From positions 5,113,961-5,177,960 of the forward strand of contig NC_020172.2 of NCBI RefSeq assembly GCF_000224145.3: a stretch of DNA of 64,000 bases, given 5' to 3'. The notes below the pieces were generated by a model. The model was not told the DNA's origin. It worked only from the letters and a program-made list of their open reading frames with translations, and ran no database searches. The stretch comes from Ciona intestinalis. Lineage: Eukaryota; Chordata; Ascidiacea; Phlebobranchia; Cionidae. The translations under genes and the position numbers were made by a program. This document shows, piece after piece, positions 63,846 through 64,000 of the stretch (positions are counted from its first letter, which is position 1; each line of letters starts with the position of its first letter).

Positions 63846-64000
63846 TATAGTAAGACGGGGGAAGATGGGACACCTTTGACACATAATAACTAAAAATCCT
63901 GATCATGTTTTAAACAATTAACAACGGTCTATGGGAGCCGTGAGGATACAGTTTTATAAAAAATCGTTAAATGCTTGTTTACTACCAAATTGGAAAAGAA
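63846..64000 (+). mobile_element. TIR MITE cut by the window edge
   Basis: Begins ATATAGTAAGACGGGGGAAG and runs through ACAATTAACAACGGTCTATG to the edge. Confidence 0.75.

Overview
The window looks like AT-rich nuclear DNA of a tunicate, most likely a Ciona species. I infer this from small, intron-rich genes whose spliced products match chordate families (CEP295, ANKRD53, SMKR1, ATRIP, serpin, DZIP1/DZIP1L, GCKR), from short GT-AG introns, and from very many small dispersed elements. No search was run; names rest on remembered family sequence and on exons that join in phase.

Layout: (1) 1-3112, minus strand: N-terminal part of a CEP295-like centriole protein, leaving through the left edge. 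(2) 3584-8550, plus: an ANKRD53-like ankyrin protein, head to head with CEP295. (3) 9127-15687, minus: an unrecognised single-pass membrane protein with an eight-cysteine ectodomain. Its fourth exon lies in a duplicated block, and the copy nearest the last exon is frameshifted; two N gaps sit here. (4) 15.7-23.0 kb: no gene seen, many small transposable elements. (5) 23053-24339, plus: an SMKR1-like lysine-rich small protein. (6) 25190-33347, minus: a complete 13-exon ATRIP homologue. (7) 34455-39484, minus: a complete 8-exon secreted serpin with a predicted Arg-Ser reactive bond. (8) 39.5-52.1 kb: about 12.6 kb without a convincing gene, holding MITEs, a fold-back element and AT-rich repeats. 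(9) 52127-61716, minus: a complete 20-exon DZIP1/DZIP1L homologue. (10) 62294-63621, plus: the first five exons of a GCKR-like SIS-domain protein, leaving through the right edge and head to head with DZIP1.

The genes do not form an operon or pathway. Three (CEP295, ANKRD53, DZIP1) are linked by family knowledge to centrioles, spindle or cilium base; ATRIP is a DNA-damage checkpoint factor; the serpin and GCKR are unrelated. Repeats come in clear families: a TIR-bearing MITE of about 190-200 bp (about 21 copies), a tRNA-derived SINE-like family, two related minisatellites with 97-bp and 131-bp units, a 126-bp tandem repeat, a roughly 110-bp dispersed repeat, and palindromic fold-back elements. 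I found no CRISPR array, phage, operon or prokaryote-type system. The observations most worth checking are the membrane-protein gene with its broken duplicated exon, the pseudo-exon copies beside DZIP1 exon 8, and the MITE and minisatellite families.
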